From Crossiella sp. CA-258035 (GTDB lineage: Bacteria; Actinomycetota; Actinomycetes; Mycobacteriales; Pseudonocardiaceae), in NCBI RefSeq assembly GCF_030064675.1, contig NZ_CP116413.1:3008001-3072000 (forward strand): 64,000 nucleotides of DNA, read 5' to 3'. The notes under the pieces were generated by a model. It was not told the origin of the DNA and ran no database searches. It worked only from the letters and a program-made list of their open reading frames with translations. Position numbers and translations under genes: made by a program. How positions within the stretch are numbered: position 1 is the stretch's first letter; each line of letters opens with the position of its first letter. Shown here piece after piece: positions 7,813-16,259 of this stretch.

Positions 7813-8895
7813 GTGACCGAGCCCGGGTACGCCGAGGGCGCGGCCGCGACCACGCCCGCGCGCGACGCACAGCTGCTCGAGCGCACCGTGTTCGAGGTCA
7901 AGCGCGTCATCGTCGGCCAGGACCGGTTGGTCGAGCGCATGCTGGTGGGCCTGCTGGCCAAGGGACACCTGCTGCTGGAGGGCGTGCCCGGCGTGGCCAA
8001 GACCCTCGCGGTGGAGACCTTCGCCAAGGTCGTCGGCGGCTCCTTCTCCCGCCTGCAGTTCACCCCCGACCTGGTGCCGGCCGACATCCTCGGCACCCGC
8101 ATCTACCGGCAGGGCACCGAGAGCTTCGACGTGGAGCTCGGCCCGGTGGTGGCCAACTTCGTGCTCGCCGACGAGATCAACCGCGCGCCCGCGAAGGTGC
8201 AGTCGGCGATGCTGGAGGTGATGGCCGAGCGGCACGTCTCCATCGGCGGCCAGACCTTCCCGATGCCCAGCCCGTTCCTGGTGCTGGCCACCCAGAACCC
8301 GATCGAGAACGAGGGCGTCTACCCGCTGCCGGAGGCGCAGCGCGACCGCTTCCTGTTCAAGATCATCGTCGAGTACCCGACCGCCGAGGAAGAGCGCGAG
8401 ATCGTCTACCGGATGGGTGTCACCCCGCCGGAGCCGTCCCAGGTGCTCAGCCCCGAGGAGCTGTCCCGGCTGCAGGGCGTGGCCAGCAAGGTCTTCGTGC
8501 ACCACGCGCTGGTCGACTACGTGGTCCGCCTGGTGCTGGCCACCCGCGCGCCGGCGGAGAACGGCCTGGGCGACGTGGCCGGCTGGATCGCCTACGGCGC
8601 CTCCCCGCGCGCCACCCTGGGCATCGTGGCCGGCGCCCGCGCGCTGGCCCTGGTCCGCGGCCGTGACTACGTGCTGCCGCAGGACGTGGTGGACGTGGTG
8701 CCGGACGTGCTGCGGCACCGCCTGGTGCTCTCCTACGACGCGCTGGCCGACGGCGTGCCCATGGACCACCTGGTCTCCAGGGTGTTGCAGACCGTGCCGC
8801 TGCCCCAGGTCTCCGCGCGCCCGCAGCTGCCGCAGCACGCGCCCGTGCCGCAGGCGCCCGTCGTCCCGCAGGCCGCGCCGGTCCAGCGCCCGTGA
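7813..8895 (+). CDS. MoxR-family AAA+ ATPase
   Basis: 360 residues. Walker A is GVPGVAKT at about residue 60 and Walker B is FVLADEINRAP at about 118. Sensor 1 is in LATQNPIENEG, and an arginine finger follows in PEAQRDRF. MoxR ATPases act as chaperones that mature metal- or VWA-containing partners. GTG 7813 follows GGAGG by 7 nt; an upstream in-frame start at 7747 lies inside the operator repeat and is rejected. First gene of a translationally coupled moxR-DUF58-VWA operon, the standard three-gene set. The last 30 residues are Pro/Gln/Ala-rich. Confidence 0.93.
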   Translation: MTEPGYAEGAAATTPARDAQLLERTVFEVKRVIVGQDRLVERMLVGLLAKGHLLLEGVPGVAKTLAVETFAKVVGGSFSRLQFTPDLVPADILGTRIYRQGTESFDVELGPVVANFVLADEINRAPAKVQSAMLEVMAERHVSIGGQTFPMPSPFLVLATQNPIENEGVYPLPEAQRDRFLFKIIVEYPTAEEEREIVYRMGVTPPEPSQVLSPEELSRLQGVASKVFVHHALVDYVVRLVLATRAPAENGLGDVAGWIAYGASPRATLGIVAGARALALVRGRDYVLPQDVVDVVPDVLRHRLVLSYDALADGVPMDHLVSRVLQTVPLPQVSARPQLPQHAPVPQAPVVPQAAPVQRP

Positions 8896-9866
8896 CCGGC
8901 ACGCCCAGCCCCGAGCACCCCGACGCCGGGCCGGTCCGCGCCACCCGGCCGTCCTGGGCCCCGCCAGCGCTGGACGAGGCGCGCCTGGACGTGGCGCTGC
9001 GCACCCTGGAGCTGACCGTCAAGCGCAGGCTGGACGGGCTGTTGCAGGGCAACCACCTCGGCCTGGTGCCCGGTCCCGGCACCGAGCCCGGCGAGGCGCG
9101 GCCGTACCAGCCGGGCGATGACGTGCGCCGGATGGACTGGGCGGTCACCGCGCGCACCACCGTGCCGCACATCAGGGAGACGGTGGCCGACCGCGAGCTG
9201 GAGACCTGGGTCGTGGTCGACCTCTCGCCCAGCCTGGACTTCGGCACCGCCGCCTGCGAGAAGCGGGAGCTGGCGGTGGCCGCGGTCTCCGCGGTGACCC
9301 ACCTGACCGGGGGCGGCGGCAACCGGATCGGCGCGATCGTCTCCACCGGCGAGCACACCGAACGCGTGCCCGCCCGCGGCGGCCTGGCGCACGGCAGCGG
9401 GCTGCTGCGCCGGATCGCGCAGACCAAACGCGCCCCCGACGGCACCCGCGGCGACCTGGCGCTGGCCCTGGAACAGCTGCGCCGCCCGCCCCGGCGGCGC
9501 GGCCTGGCCGTGGTGATCTCCGACTTCCTCGGCCCGCTGACCTGGGAGCGCCCGCTGCGCGCGCTCTCCGCCCGGCACGACCTGCTGGCCATCGAGGTGC
9601 TCGACCCGCGAGACGTGGAGCTGCCCGACGTGGGAACCGTCGTCCTGTCCGACCCGGAGACCGGCAAGCAGCGCGAGGTGCACACCACCCCGTTGCTGCG
9701 CAAGGAGTTCGGCGCCGCGGCCGCCGCGCACCGGGAGCAGGTGGCCACCGTGCTGCGGGGCGCCGGCGCCGGTCACCTGGTGCTGCGCACCGACTCCGAC
9801 TGGGTGGCCGACACGGTCCGTTTTGTGGTCGCCCGCAAGCGCCGCTGGTCGGGAGGGGTGGCCTGA
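8892..9866 (+). CDS. DUF58 domain protein
   Basis: 324 residues. The hallmark DUF58 segment GEARPYQPGDDVRRMDWAVTART is at about residues 67-90, followed by a von Willebrand-like fold beginning ETWVVVDLSPSLDFG. These proteins accompany MoxR and VWA proteins and are thought to be part of the same assembly or chaperone machine. GTG start overlaps the moxR stop by 4 bases (GTGA) and the stop overlaps the next ATG by one base, so all three are translationally coupled. Confidence 0.92.
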   Translation: MTGTPSPEHPDAGPVRATRPSWAPPALDEARLDVALRTLELTVKRRLDGLLQGNHLGLVPGPGTEPGEARPYQPGDDVRRMDWAVTARTTVPHIRETVADRELETWVVVDLSPSLDFGTAACEKRELAVAAVSAVTHLTGGGGNRIGAIVSTGEHTERVPARGGLAHGSGLLRRIAQTKRAPDGTRGDLALALEQLRRPPRRRGLAVVISDFLGPLTWERPLRALSARHDLLAIEVLDPRDVELPDVGTVVLSDPETGKQREVHTTPLLRKEFGAAAAAHREQVATVLRGAGAGHLVLRTDSDWVADTVRFVVARKRRWSGGVA

Positions 9867-10837
9867 TGTTCGGGCTCAGCCTGCGCGGGTTCACCGCGCC
9901 GTGGTGGTTCCTGCTCGCGATCGCGGTCGCCGTGCTGGTCGTGGTGTACCTGCTGGTGCAGCGCAGGCGGCGGCGCTACGTCATGCGCTTCACCAACCTG
10001 GAGCTGCTGGAGAAGGTCATCCCCAAGCGGCAGAACTGGGTCCGGCACGTGCCGCCCGCGCTGCTCGGGGTCGCGCTGCTGCTGCTCACCATCGCGCTGA
10101 CCGGGCCGACCTCCGAGCAGCGGGTGCCGCGCAACCGGGCCACCGTGATGCTGGTGATCGACGTGTCGCTGTCCATGCAGGCCACCGACATCACGCCGAC
10201 CCGGCTGGACGCGGCGAAGAAGTCCGCGAAGTCCTTCACCGACGGCCTGACCAAGGGCGTCAACCTGGGCCTGATCTCCTTCGCCGGTTCCGCGGTGGTG
10301 CTGGTCTCGCCCACGGTGGACCGCAAACCGGTGGCCGAGGCCATCGACACGCTCAAGCTCGGCCCGGCCACCGCCACCGGTGACGCGCTGAACGCGGCGA
10401 TGGCCACCATCGAGTCCTTCGGCAAGCTGCTCACCGGCGCCGACGGCCCGCCACCGGCGCGCATCGTGCTGATGACCGACGGCAAGAAGACGGTGGGCGC
10501 TGACCCGGTCGAGGTAGCGCAGCGGGCCGGGAAGGCCAAGATCCCGGTTTCCGCGATCGCCTTCGGCACCGACTACGGCACCATCGAGAGCGAAGGCCGC
10601 ACCACCCAGGTCCCGGCCGACGTGGAGACCATGAAGGAGATCGCCGAGGCCTCCGGCGGCGACTTCCACAAGGCGGACAGCGCCGAACAGCTGCAGAAGG
10701 TCTACGACACCCTGGGCGAGCAGATCGGCTACGAGACCAAGGAGAACGACGCCAGCCGACCCTGGCTGATGCTCGGCACCCTGGCATTGATCATCGCCGC
10801 GGGCACCTCGCTGCTGATCGGCCAGCGCCTGCCCTGA
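9866..10837 (+). CDS. VWA-domain membrane protein (BatA-like)
   Basis: 323 residues. Two hydrophobic segments lie at the N-terminus (about residues 10-32 and 58-80). A von Willebrand factor A domain follows with a canonical MIDAS DVSLSMQATD at about residue 100 and the conserved Thr in TGDAL. A C-terminal transmembrane helix is at about residues 298-318, leaving the VWA domain outside the membrane or in its shelter. Third gene of the moxR operon; likely the MIDAS-bearing client of the MoxR ATPase. Same order as Rv1479-Rv1481 in M. tuberculosis (established knowledge). Confidence 0.92.
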   Translation: MFGLSLRGFTAPWWFLLAIAVAVLVVVYLLVQRRRRRYVMRFTNLELLEKVIPKRQNWVRHVPPALLGVALLLLTIALTGPTSEQRVPRNRATVMLVIDVSLSMQATDITPTRLDAAKKSAKSFTDGLTKGVNLGLISFAGSAVVLVSPTVDRKPVAEAIDTLKLGPATATGDALNAAMATIESFGKLLTGADGPPPARIVLMTDGKKTVGADPVEVAQRAGKAKIPVSAIAFGTDYGTIESEGRTTQVPADVETMKEIAEASGGDFHKADSAEQLQKVYDTLGEQIGYETKENDASRPWLMLGTLALIIAAGTSLLIGQRLP

Positions 10838-10844
10838 ACCACCG

Positions 10845-10877
10845 CTCGCCACGGCCGGGCTACCCGGCCGTGGCGAG
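10845..10877. terminator. Bidirectional hairpin between moxR operon and P450
   Basis: Perfect 15-bp arms CTCGCCACGGCCGGG and CCCGGCCGTGGCGAG with a 3-base loop, placed between two convergent genes. No T-run on either side, as is common in GC-rich actinobacteria. Confidence 0.75.
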
Positions 10878-10883
10878 GTGGCC

Positions 10884-12089
10884 TCACCAGGCGATCGGCA
10901 TGGTCCGCGGTCCGCGCACGATCATCCGGTTCTTCCAGGTGATGTCCCCGGCCAGGTGCAGCCCCGGCAGCCGGGTCAGCAGCACCCGCAGCGCCTCCTG
11001 CAGCTCCATCCTGGCCAGCATTGCGCCGAGGCAGTGGTGCACGCCGTGCCCGAAGCCGAGGTGCTGGATGTTCGTCCTGGTCACGTCGAGCACGCCGGGC
11101 TCGGTGAACTTCAGCGCGTCCCGGTTGGCCGAGCCCACCGACACCAGCACCGGCTCACCCGCCTTGACCAGCACCTCGCCCACGTGCACGTCCTCGGTGG
11201 CGTAGCGCGGGAAGCTGGCGCCGACGCCCAGTGGCACGAACCGCAGCAGCTCCTCCACCGCGTTCGGGATCAGCTCCGGCTCGGCCTGGAGCTTCTTCAG
11301 CTGGTCCGGGTGCTCCAGCAGCATCCACAGGAAGTTCGGGATCTGGGTCGCGGTGGTCTCGTGTCCGGCGACCAGGATGCCCACGCACAGGTCGATGAGC
11401 TCCAGCTCGGTCAGCCGGTCGCCCACGTCGCGGGCCTCGATCAGCGCGGTCATCAGGTCGTCCCGCGGCTGCTCGCGGTGCTCGGCGATCAGCCCGGCCA
11501 TGTAGCCGCGCAGGTCCTCCTGGTTCTGCTCCATCTCCTGCGGGGTCAGCCCCGAGGTGGACAGCGCGGCGTCGCTCCACACCCGGAACTGCGGCCGGTC
11601 CTCCGGCGGCACGCCGAGCAGCTCGCAGATCACCACCACCGGGATGGGCAGCGCGTACTCCTCCACCAGGTCGGCCGGCGGGCCCTGCTCGATCAGCCCG
11701 GCCACCAGGTCCTCGGCCAGCTGGGCCACCCTGGGCCGCAGCGCCTCGACCCGGCGCATGGTGAAGCCCTTGGCGGCCAGGGTGCGCAGCCGGGTGTGGT
11801 CCGGCGGGTCCATGCCCAGGATGCCGCCGGGCCGGACCACGGGCACCGACCGGGGCGCGTCCCTGGTCTCGGCCATCGCGCGGCTGAACCGCTTGTCGCC
11901 CAGCACGAACCGGGCGTCGGCGTAGCGGGTGGCCAGCCAGGCGGGCTCGCCGTAGGGCAGTCGCACGCGCAGCATGCCGGGGGTGTTGCGGATCTGTTCG
12001 TAGAGGTCGGACAGGCCGAGGCCCTCGGCTTCGTTGAACGGGTACGGGATCGGGTCCAGATCCCTGGCGGCGGCAGGTGTGGTGGTCAT
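10884..12089 (-). CDS. Cytochrome P450 (second)
   Basis: 401 residues, distinct from the first P450. The I-helix is LVAGHETTATQ at about residue 243, the K-helix follows in ELLRFV, and the haem-binding loop is FGHGVHHCLGAMLARME at about 345. ATG 12089 follows GGGAG by 7-8 nt; an upstream 41-codon extension crosses the operator and is rejected. No redox partner or regulator gene is adjacent, yet a TetR-type palindrome lies just upstream, so the controlling repressor is probably encoded elsewhere. Part of the segment that separates moxR from fabG-inhA. Confidence 0.93.
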   Translation of the reverse strand: MTTTPAAARDLDPIPYPFNEAEGLGLSDLYEQIRNTPGMLRVRLPYGEPAWLATRYADARFVLGDKRFSRAMAETRDAPRSVPVVRPGGILGMDPPDHTRLRTLAAKGFTMRRVEALRPRVAQLAEDLVAGLIEQGPPADLVEEYALPIPVVVICELLGVPPEDRPQFRVWSDAALSTSGLTPQEMEQNQEDLRGYMAGLIAEHREQPRDDLMTALIEARDVGDRLTELELIDLCVGILVAGHETTATQIPNFLWMLLEHPDQLKKLQAEPELIPNAVEELLRFVPLGVGASFPRYATEDVHVGEVLVKAGEPVLVSVGSANRDALKFTEPGVLDVTRTNIQHLGFGHGVHHCLGAMLARMELQEALRVLLTRLPGLHLAGDITWKNRMIVRGPRTMPIAW

Positions 12090-12108
12090 GTGCGAGCTCC
12101 CGACGTGG

Positions 12109-12132
12109 CTTTGTAAGCACTCGCTTACAAAG
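12109..12132. promoter_or_regulatory. TetR-type operator upstream of P450
   Basis: CTTTGTAAGC and GCTTACAAAG form perfect 10-bp arms around ACTC, centred about 31 bp upstream of the P450 start. Typical of TetR/QacR-type operators. No regulator is encoded directly alongside. Confidence 0.65.
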
Positions 12133-12334
12133 TTAGGCCGGTGTGGGTGAACCGTCAATGCGCGATCGGGTGGAGTCGGTTCCCGCCACCTGGCTCTGGT
12201 GGCGGTGGGCACTAAGAGGCAGAATTTTTGCCCTATTCCCCCCGGTTTACGCCGAACGGGTGGGTGGCCAAGTGGTCTATACCGCTACTCTCGGTACTAG
12301 CCCGATGTGAGCCACGCCATGGGTAGGGGGCCCT

Positions 12335-13699
12335 ATGAGCGGCGAAGAGGATCGCGATCCGCCGATCCCATCCTCGACCTGGGACGAACCCGAGATGCGC
12401 ATGGCGCTGGTGCGCCGCGATATCTCCCGTGTTTACCAGCTGTTGCGCCGCCTCGGCATCACTCAGAAGCGTATTGCCGCCCGGACCGGACAGTCGCAGT
12501 CCGAGGTCTCCGAGATCACCAAGGGCCGTCAGGTGATGGCCTATGACGTGCTCGCCCGTATAGGTGAAGGGTTAGGCATTCCGCGTGGTTACATGGGGAT
12601 GGGTTACTCACCTGGAGTAGCCGTGGATGGGCCATCCGGCGGGAGGGAGGACGAGGACGTGCAACGCCGCAGGTTCCTCGCCGCCGCCGCGAGCGCTGTC
12701 GTCGGTGCGACGTTGGACTTCGGCTGGGGGCAGCTGGGGCCGTTGCGCGATGTGGCCAGCCCGACCCCCGTGCCGGGGCGGCTGGGACTGGAGGACGTAC
12801 GGCGGATCGAGGCTGCGACGGGGGCGTTGAAGGCCCTGGACTACCAGCAGGGCGGGGGGTCGGTCCGAGACGCGGCGATCGCGCATGTCTCCTGGTGCAG
12901 ACGATTGCTCTCCGCGGACTGCACCGAGGCCGTGCGCGAGCGGCTGCTCAGCGCGGTGGCCGGCGCGCACCGCTTCGCCGGCTGGACCTCCTTCGACGTC
13001 GGCCTGGCCGATGCCGCCCGCTACCACTACGTGCAGGCGGTCGAGCTGGCCAAACAGGCCGATGACCACGGGCTGATGTGCAGCGTGCTCTACGCCGCGG
13101 CCCGGATCGAGCTGCACAACGGCGCGGTCAACGACGCGCTGAAGCTGTTCCAGCTCGGCGAGATCCCGGCCGCGGACGCCGCCGACGCGCACGCCGGCGC
13201 GGTGCTCGCGGCCAACCAGGCCTGGGCCTACGGCCGCCTCAACCGGCCCGACCTGGCGGCCTCGGCGATGGCCCGCGCGCGCCGGGACTTCGCCCGCGCC
13301 CAGGAGTACGGCGAACCGGAACGACCCACCTGGGCCGCCTTCTTCACCGCCGCGGACCTGGCCGCCAGCGAGGGCATGATGCACCTGGAGATGCGCGACG
13401 GCGACCCGTTCCGGGCCATCCCGCTGTTCGAGCACTCCATCGGCCTGCGCACCGCGCTGACCGCGCGCAGCCAGACCTTCGAGCGGATCGCCCTGGCCAC
13501 CGGGTATCTGCGCGCGGGGGACCACCGGCTCGGCGTGCCCGCGGCGGTCGCCGCGGTCTCCGCCGCCGAACAGCTCCAGTCCCGCCGGGTGCTGGACCGG
13601 CTCACTCCGCTGAAGGAGGAGGCGGCCCGCCGCCGGGACCCGGACTGCCAGCAGTTGGTGCACGAGATCACCACGGTGCAGTCGCAGTACGCGGCCTAG
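12335..13699 (+). CDS. XRE-family regulator with helical (TPR-like) C-terminal domain
   Basis: 454 residues. The Cro/CI-type HTH is at about residues 35-85: RRLGITQKRIAARTGQSQSEVSEITKGR, then YDVLARIGEGLGIPRGYMG. An RRRFLAAAASA segment follows at about residue 108, then some 300 residues of alanine-rich helices resembling tetratricopeptide units. This architecture is common and multi-copy in actinomycetes; members have been linked to developmental or metabolic control, but the ligand is unknown. ATG 12335 follows GTAGGGGG. Its TAG stop shares the CTAG palindrome with the stop of the convergent TetR gene, so the two 3' ends overlap by 4 bases. Confidence 0.85.
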   Translation: MSGEEDRDPPIPSSTWDEPEMRMALVRRDISRVYQLLRRLGITQKRIAARTGQSQSEVSEITKGRQVMAYDVLARIGEGLGIPRGYMGMGYSPGVAVDGPSGGREDEDVQRRRFLAAAASAVVGATLDFGWGQLGPLRDVASPTPVPGRLGLEDVRRIEAATGALKALDYQQGGGSVRDAAIAHVSWCRRLLSADCTEAVRERLLSAVAGAHRFAGWTSFDVGLADAARYHYVQAVELAKQADDHGLMCSVLYAAARIELHNGAVNDALKLFQLGEIPAADAADAHAGAVLAANQAWAYGRLNRPDLAASAMARARRDFARAQEYGEPERPTWAAFFTAADLAASEGMMHLEMRDGDPFRAIPLFEHSIGLRTALTARSQTFERIALATGYLRAGDHRLGVPAAVAAVSAAEQLQSRRVLDRLTPLKEEAARRRDPDCQQLVHEITTVQSQYAA

Positions 13700-14385
13700 G
13701 GCGCGCCTGGCCCGGCCTCCCGCTGGGCCAGGACCCGCTCCAGTCCGGTGATCAGCAGGTCCAGCCCGAACTCGTACTGGGCGTCGCCGTTGCTGCGGTT
13801 GAGCTCCGGCACCAGGTCCACCAGGGTCGGATACCTGGCGCGGGACAACGAGTCCATCGTCTCGCGCAGCTGGCGGCGGCCCTCCCGGTCGGCCAGCTGG
13901 CGGCTCAGCTGCACCTCCCAGGCGGCCACCCCGAGCACGTGGTTGAACAGGGTCAGGTAGGCCCGCGCGGCGGCGTCGCGGTCGAACCCGGCCGCGCGCA
14001 GCATGCTGAGCAGCGCCTCCACCGCGTGCGGCACCTCGTGCCCGGCCAGCGGGCGCGCGGTGAACAGCTGGACCAGGCACGGGTGGGCCAGCATCATGCC
14101 GCGGATGCCCCGGCAGGTCAGCCGGACCCGCTCCTGCCAGGTGTCCCCGCCCAGCTGGATCGGGTTCAGGGCCATGGCGTGGTCGCGCACCGCGTCCAGC
14201 AGCTCGTCCCGGCCGCGGAAGTAGGTGTAGAGGGCCATCGGGCCGACGCCGAGCCGCTTGGCCAGTCCGCGCATGCCGAAGGAGTCGACGCCCTCGGCGT
14301 CCATCAGTTCCAGCGCGGTGCGCACGATCAGCTCGGGGTTGAGCGTGTTGCGGGGCGCTCTCTTGCGCTGGAGCTGTTCGGTCAT
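13696..14385 (-). CDS. TetR-family regulator of the downstream oxidoreductase pair
   Basis: 229 residues. The HTH LNPELIVRTALELMDAEGVDSFGMRGLAKRLGVGPMALYTYF at about residues 15-55 is followed by a TetR C-terminal domain of the tetracycline-repressor type. ATG 14385 follows AAGGAGGAGG closely. Divergent from the zinc-less oxidoreductase and SDR genes; the repeated TACTGTAC element in between is its probable operator. The effector is unknown but is likely a quinone, aldehyde or xenobiotic handled by those enzymes (inference). Confidence 0.87.
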   Translation of the reverse strand: MTEQLQRKRAPRNTLNPELIVRTALELMDAEGVDSFGMRGLAKRLGVGPMALYTYFRGRDELLDAVRDHAMALNPIQLGGDTWQERVRLTCRGIRGMMLAHPCLVQLFTARPLAGHEVPHAVEALLSMLRAAGFDRDAAARAYLTLFNHVLGVAAWEVQLSRQLADREGRRQLRETMDSLSRARYPTLVDLVPELNRSNGDAQYEFGLDLLITGLERVLAQREAGPGAP

Positions 14386-14397
14386 GGTTGCCTCCTC

Positions 14398-14427
14398 CTT
14401 ACTGTACAACGTACTGTACGGCGTAAG
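14398..14427. promoter_or_regulatory. Probable TetR operator
   Basis: Outer arms CTTAC and GTAAG enclose two direct TACTGTAC copies (14400-14407 and 14412-14419). It lies between the divergent TetR and oxidoreductase genes. Confidence 0.55.
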
Positions 14428-14465
14428 TTAGACGTCGGCACTGGGGCAGGCAGAGGGAGCGGCAC

Positions 14466-15422
14466 GTGCGCGCGGTACAGATCACCGAGTTCGGCGGACC
14501 CGAGGTCATGGCCCTGGCCGAGCTGCCGGACCCGGTCGCGGCGGAGGGGCAGGTGCTGGTCGAGGTCGACCGCGCAGGCGTCAACTACGGCGACACCCAC
14601 AACGTGGAGAACTCCTACCTGGCCCCGGCGAAGCTGCCGCTGATCCCCGGCGGCGAGGTCATCGGCCGCACCGCCGAGGGGCGCAGGGTGATCGCGCTGA
14701 TCGACTCCGGCGGCTACGCCAGCAAGGTCGTCGCCGCGCCGGAGCGCCTGTTCGCGGTGCCCGAGGACATCTCGCACGGCGACGCGCTGGCGCTGATCTG
14801 CCAGGGCACCACCGCCTGGCACATCCTCAGGACCTCGGCCCGGATCCAGCCCGGCGAGTCCGTGGTGGTGCACGCCGCCGCCGGTGGCGTCGGCTCCCTC
14901 GCGGTGCAGCTGGCCAAGGTCTTCGGCGCGGGCACCGTGATCGCCACCGCCTCCACCGAGGACAAGCGCAAGCTGGCTCTGGACCTCGGCGCGGACGCCG
15001 CGGTCGACGGCGACCCCGACGGCCTGGCCGAGCGGCTGCGGGAAGCCAACGGCGGCAAGCGGATCGACGTGGTCCTGGAGATGGTCGGCGGGCCGGTCTT
15101 CGACGCCTCGCTGAGCGTGCTGGCCCCATTCGGCCGGATCGTGGCCTACGGCAGCGCGGGCCGGGTGCAGCCCACCCCGGTGCTGCCGGCCAAGCTGATG
15201 CGCGGCTCGCTGTCCATCGTCGGCTTCTGGCTGATCGACTGCCTGCGGAACCCGGCCGAGCTGGTCCAGGCCCCCTTCGACGAGATGGTCGAGCTGGTGC
15301 GGGAGGGCAAGCTGCGCCCGCAGATCGGCGGCGAGTACCCGATGTCGGCCGCCCGCACCGCGCACGAGGACCTGCGCGCCCGCCGCACCGTCGGCAAGCT
15401 CGTGCTGGACCCGGCCCAGTGA
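14466..15422 (+). CDS. MDR-superfamily quinone oxidoreductase-like enzyme
   Basis: 318-residue medium-chain dehydrogenase/reductase. GroES-like N-terminal half (AGVNYGDTHNVENSY) and a Rossmann half with HAAAGGVGSLAVQLAK, the NADPH-binding AxxGGVG signature of quinone reductases. The catalytic-zinc cysteine and histidine of alcohol dehydrogenases are absent, so a quinone/enone reductase role is likely. GTG 14466. It overlaps the following SDR gene by 4 bases (GTGA). Divergent from its probable TetR repressor. Confidence 0.88.
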   Translation: MRAVQITEFGGPEVMALAELPDPVAAEGQVLVEVDRAGVNYGDTHNVENSYLAPAKLPLIPGGEVIGRTAEGRRVIALIDSGGYASKVVAAPERLFAVPEDISHGDALALICQGTTAWHILRTSARIQPGESVVVHAAAGGVGSLAVQLAKVFGAGTVIATASTEDKRKLALDLGADAAVDGDPDGLAERLREANGGKRIDVVLEMVGGPVFDASLSVLAPFGRIVAYGSAGRVQPTPVLPAKLMRGSLSIVGFWLIDCLRNPAELVQAPFDEMVELVREGKLRPQIGGEYPMSAARTAHEDLRARRTVGKLVLDPAQ

Positions 15423-16258
15423 CCGCGCTGCGCGATCTCACCGGCAAGGTCGCCGTCATCACCGGCGCGGCCGGTGGCATCGGCACCGCGCTGGCGCACA
15501 CCTTCGCCGCCCAGGGCGCGCGGCTGGTGCTGTCCGATGTGGACGGTGACGCGCTGGACGCGCTGGTGGAGTCCTTCGGGGACAAGGCCATCGGCGTCCG
15601 GGCCGACGTGGCCAAGGCCGAAGACCTGGAAGCCCTGGCCGAGCGGACCTACGCGGAGTTCGGCGCCGCGCACATCCTGTGCAACAACGCGGGCATCGGC
15701 ACCTCCAACCTGTTCTGGCGGATCAGCCTGGCGGAGTGGAAGCGCGCGATCGAGGTCAACCTGTGGGGCGTCATCCACGGGATGCACGCCTTCCTGCCCA
15801 GGATGATGCGCCAGGACCAGGGCCACATCGTCAACACCGCCTCCATGAGCGGCCTGCTGGCCGGCATGGGCACCAGCGCCTACGCCGCGACCAAGCACGC
15901 GGTGGTCGGCCTGACCGAGACGGTGCAGCACGAGCTGGTGCTCACCGGCTCGCCGCTGCGCACCTCGGTGCTGTGCCCGGCCTGGACCCGCTCCAACATC
16001 GCGGCCAGCACCCCGCCCGCGGCGGGGGAGGGGCCGGAGGCGGAGCTGATGGCCAAGTCCAGCGCGGCGATCAGCGCCGCGGTGCGCGCGGGCAAGCCCG
16101 CCGAGGAGGTCGCCGGGGCGGTGCTGGACGCGGTGCGGGAACAGCGGTTCTGGGTGCTCACCCATCCGGAGTTCTCGCCGGTGGTCACCGACCGGTTCGC
16201 CAGGGCGGTCACCGGCGCGGACCCGGTGGTGCCGCCGGTGATCCCCAAGCAGCGCTGA
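15419..16258 (+). CDS. SDR-family oxidoreductase
   Basis: 279 residues. Classical short-chain dehydrogenase: TGAAGGIGTALA cofactor motif at about residue 18, CNNAGIG at about 90, catalytic Ser in NTASMSGL and YAATK with the catalytic Tyr and Lys at about 160. Probably NADPH-dependent reduction or dehydrogenation of a carbonyl compound. GTGA overlap with the preceding quinone-reductase-like gene, so the two are made together and likely act on the same class of compound under TetR control. Convergent with the TAXI gene, one base apart. Confidence 0.9.
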   Translation: MTALRDLTGKVAVITGAAGGIGTALAHTFAAQGARLVLSDVDGDALDALVESFGDKAIGVRADVAKAEDLEALAERTYAEFGAAHILCNNAGIGTSNLFWRISLAEWKRAIEVNLWGVIHGMHAFLPRMMRQDQGHIVNTASMSGLLAGMGTSAYAATKHAVVGLTETVQHELVLTGSPLRTSVLCPAWTRSNIAASTPPAAGEGPEAELMAKSSAAISAAVRAGKPAEEVAGAVLDAVREQRFWVLTHPEFSPVVTDRFARAVTGADPVVPPVIPKQR

Positions 16259-16259
16259 C

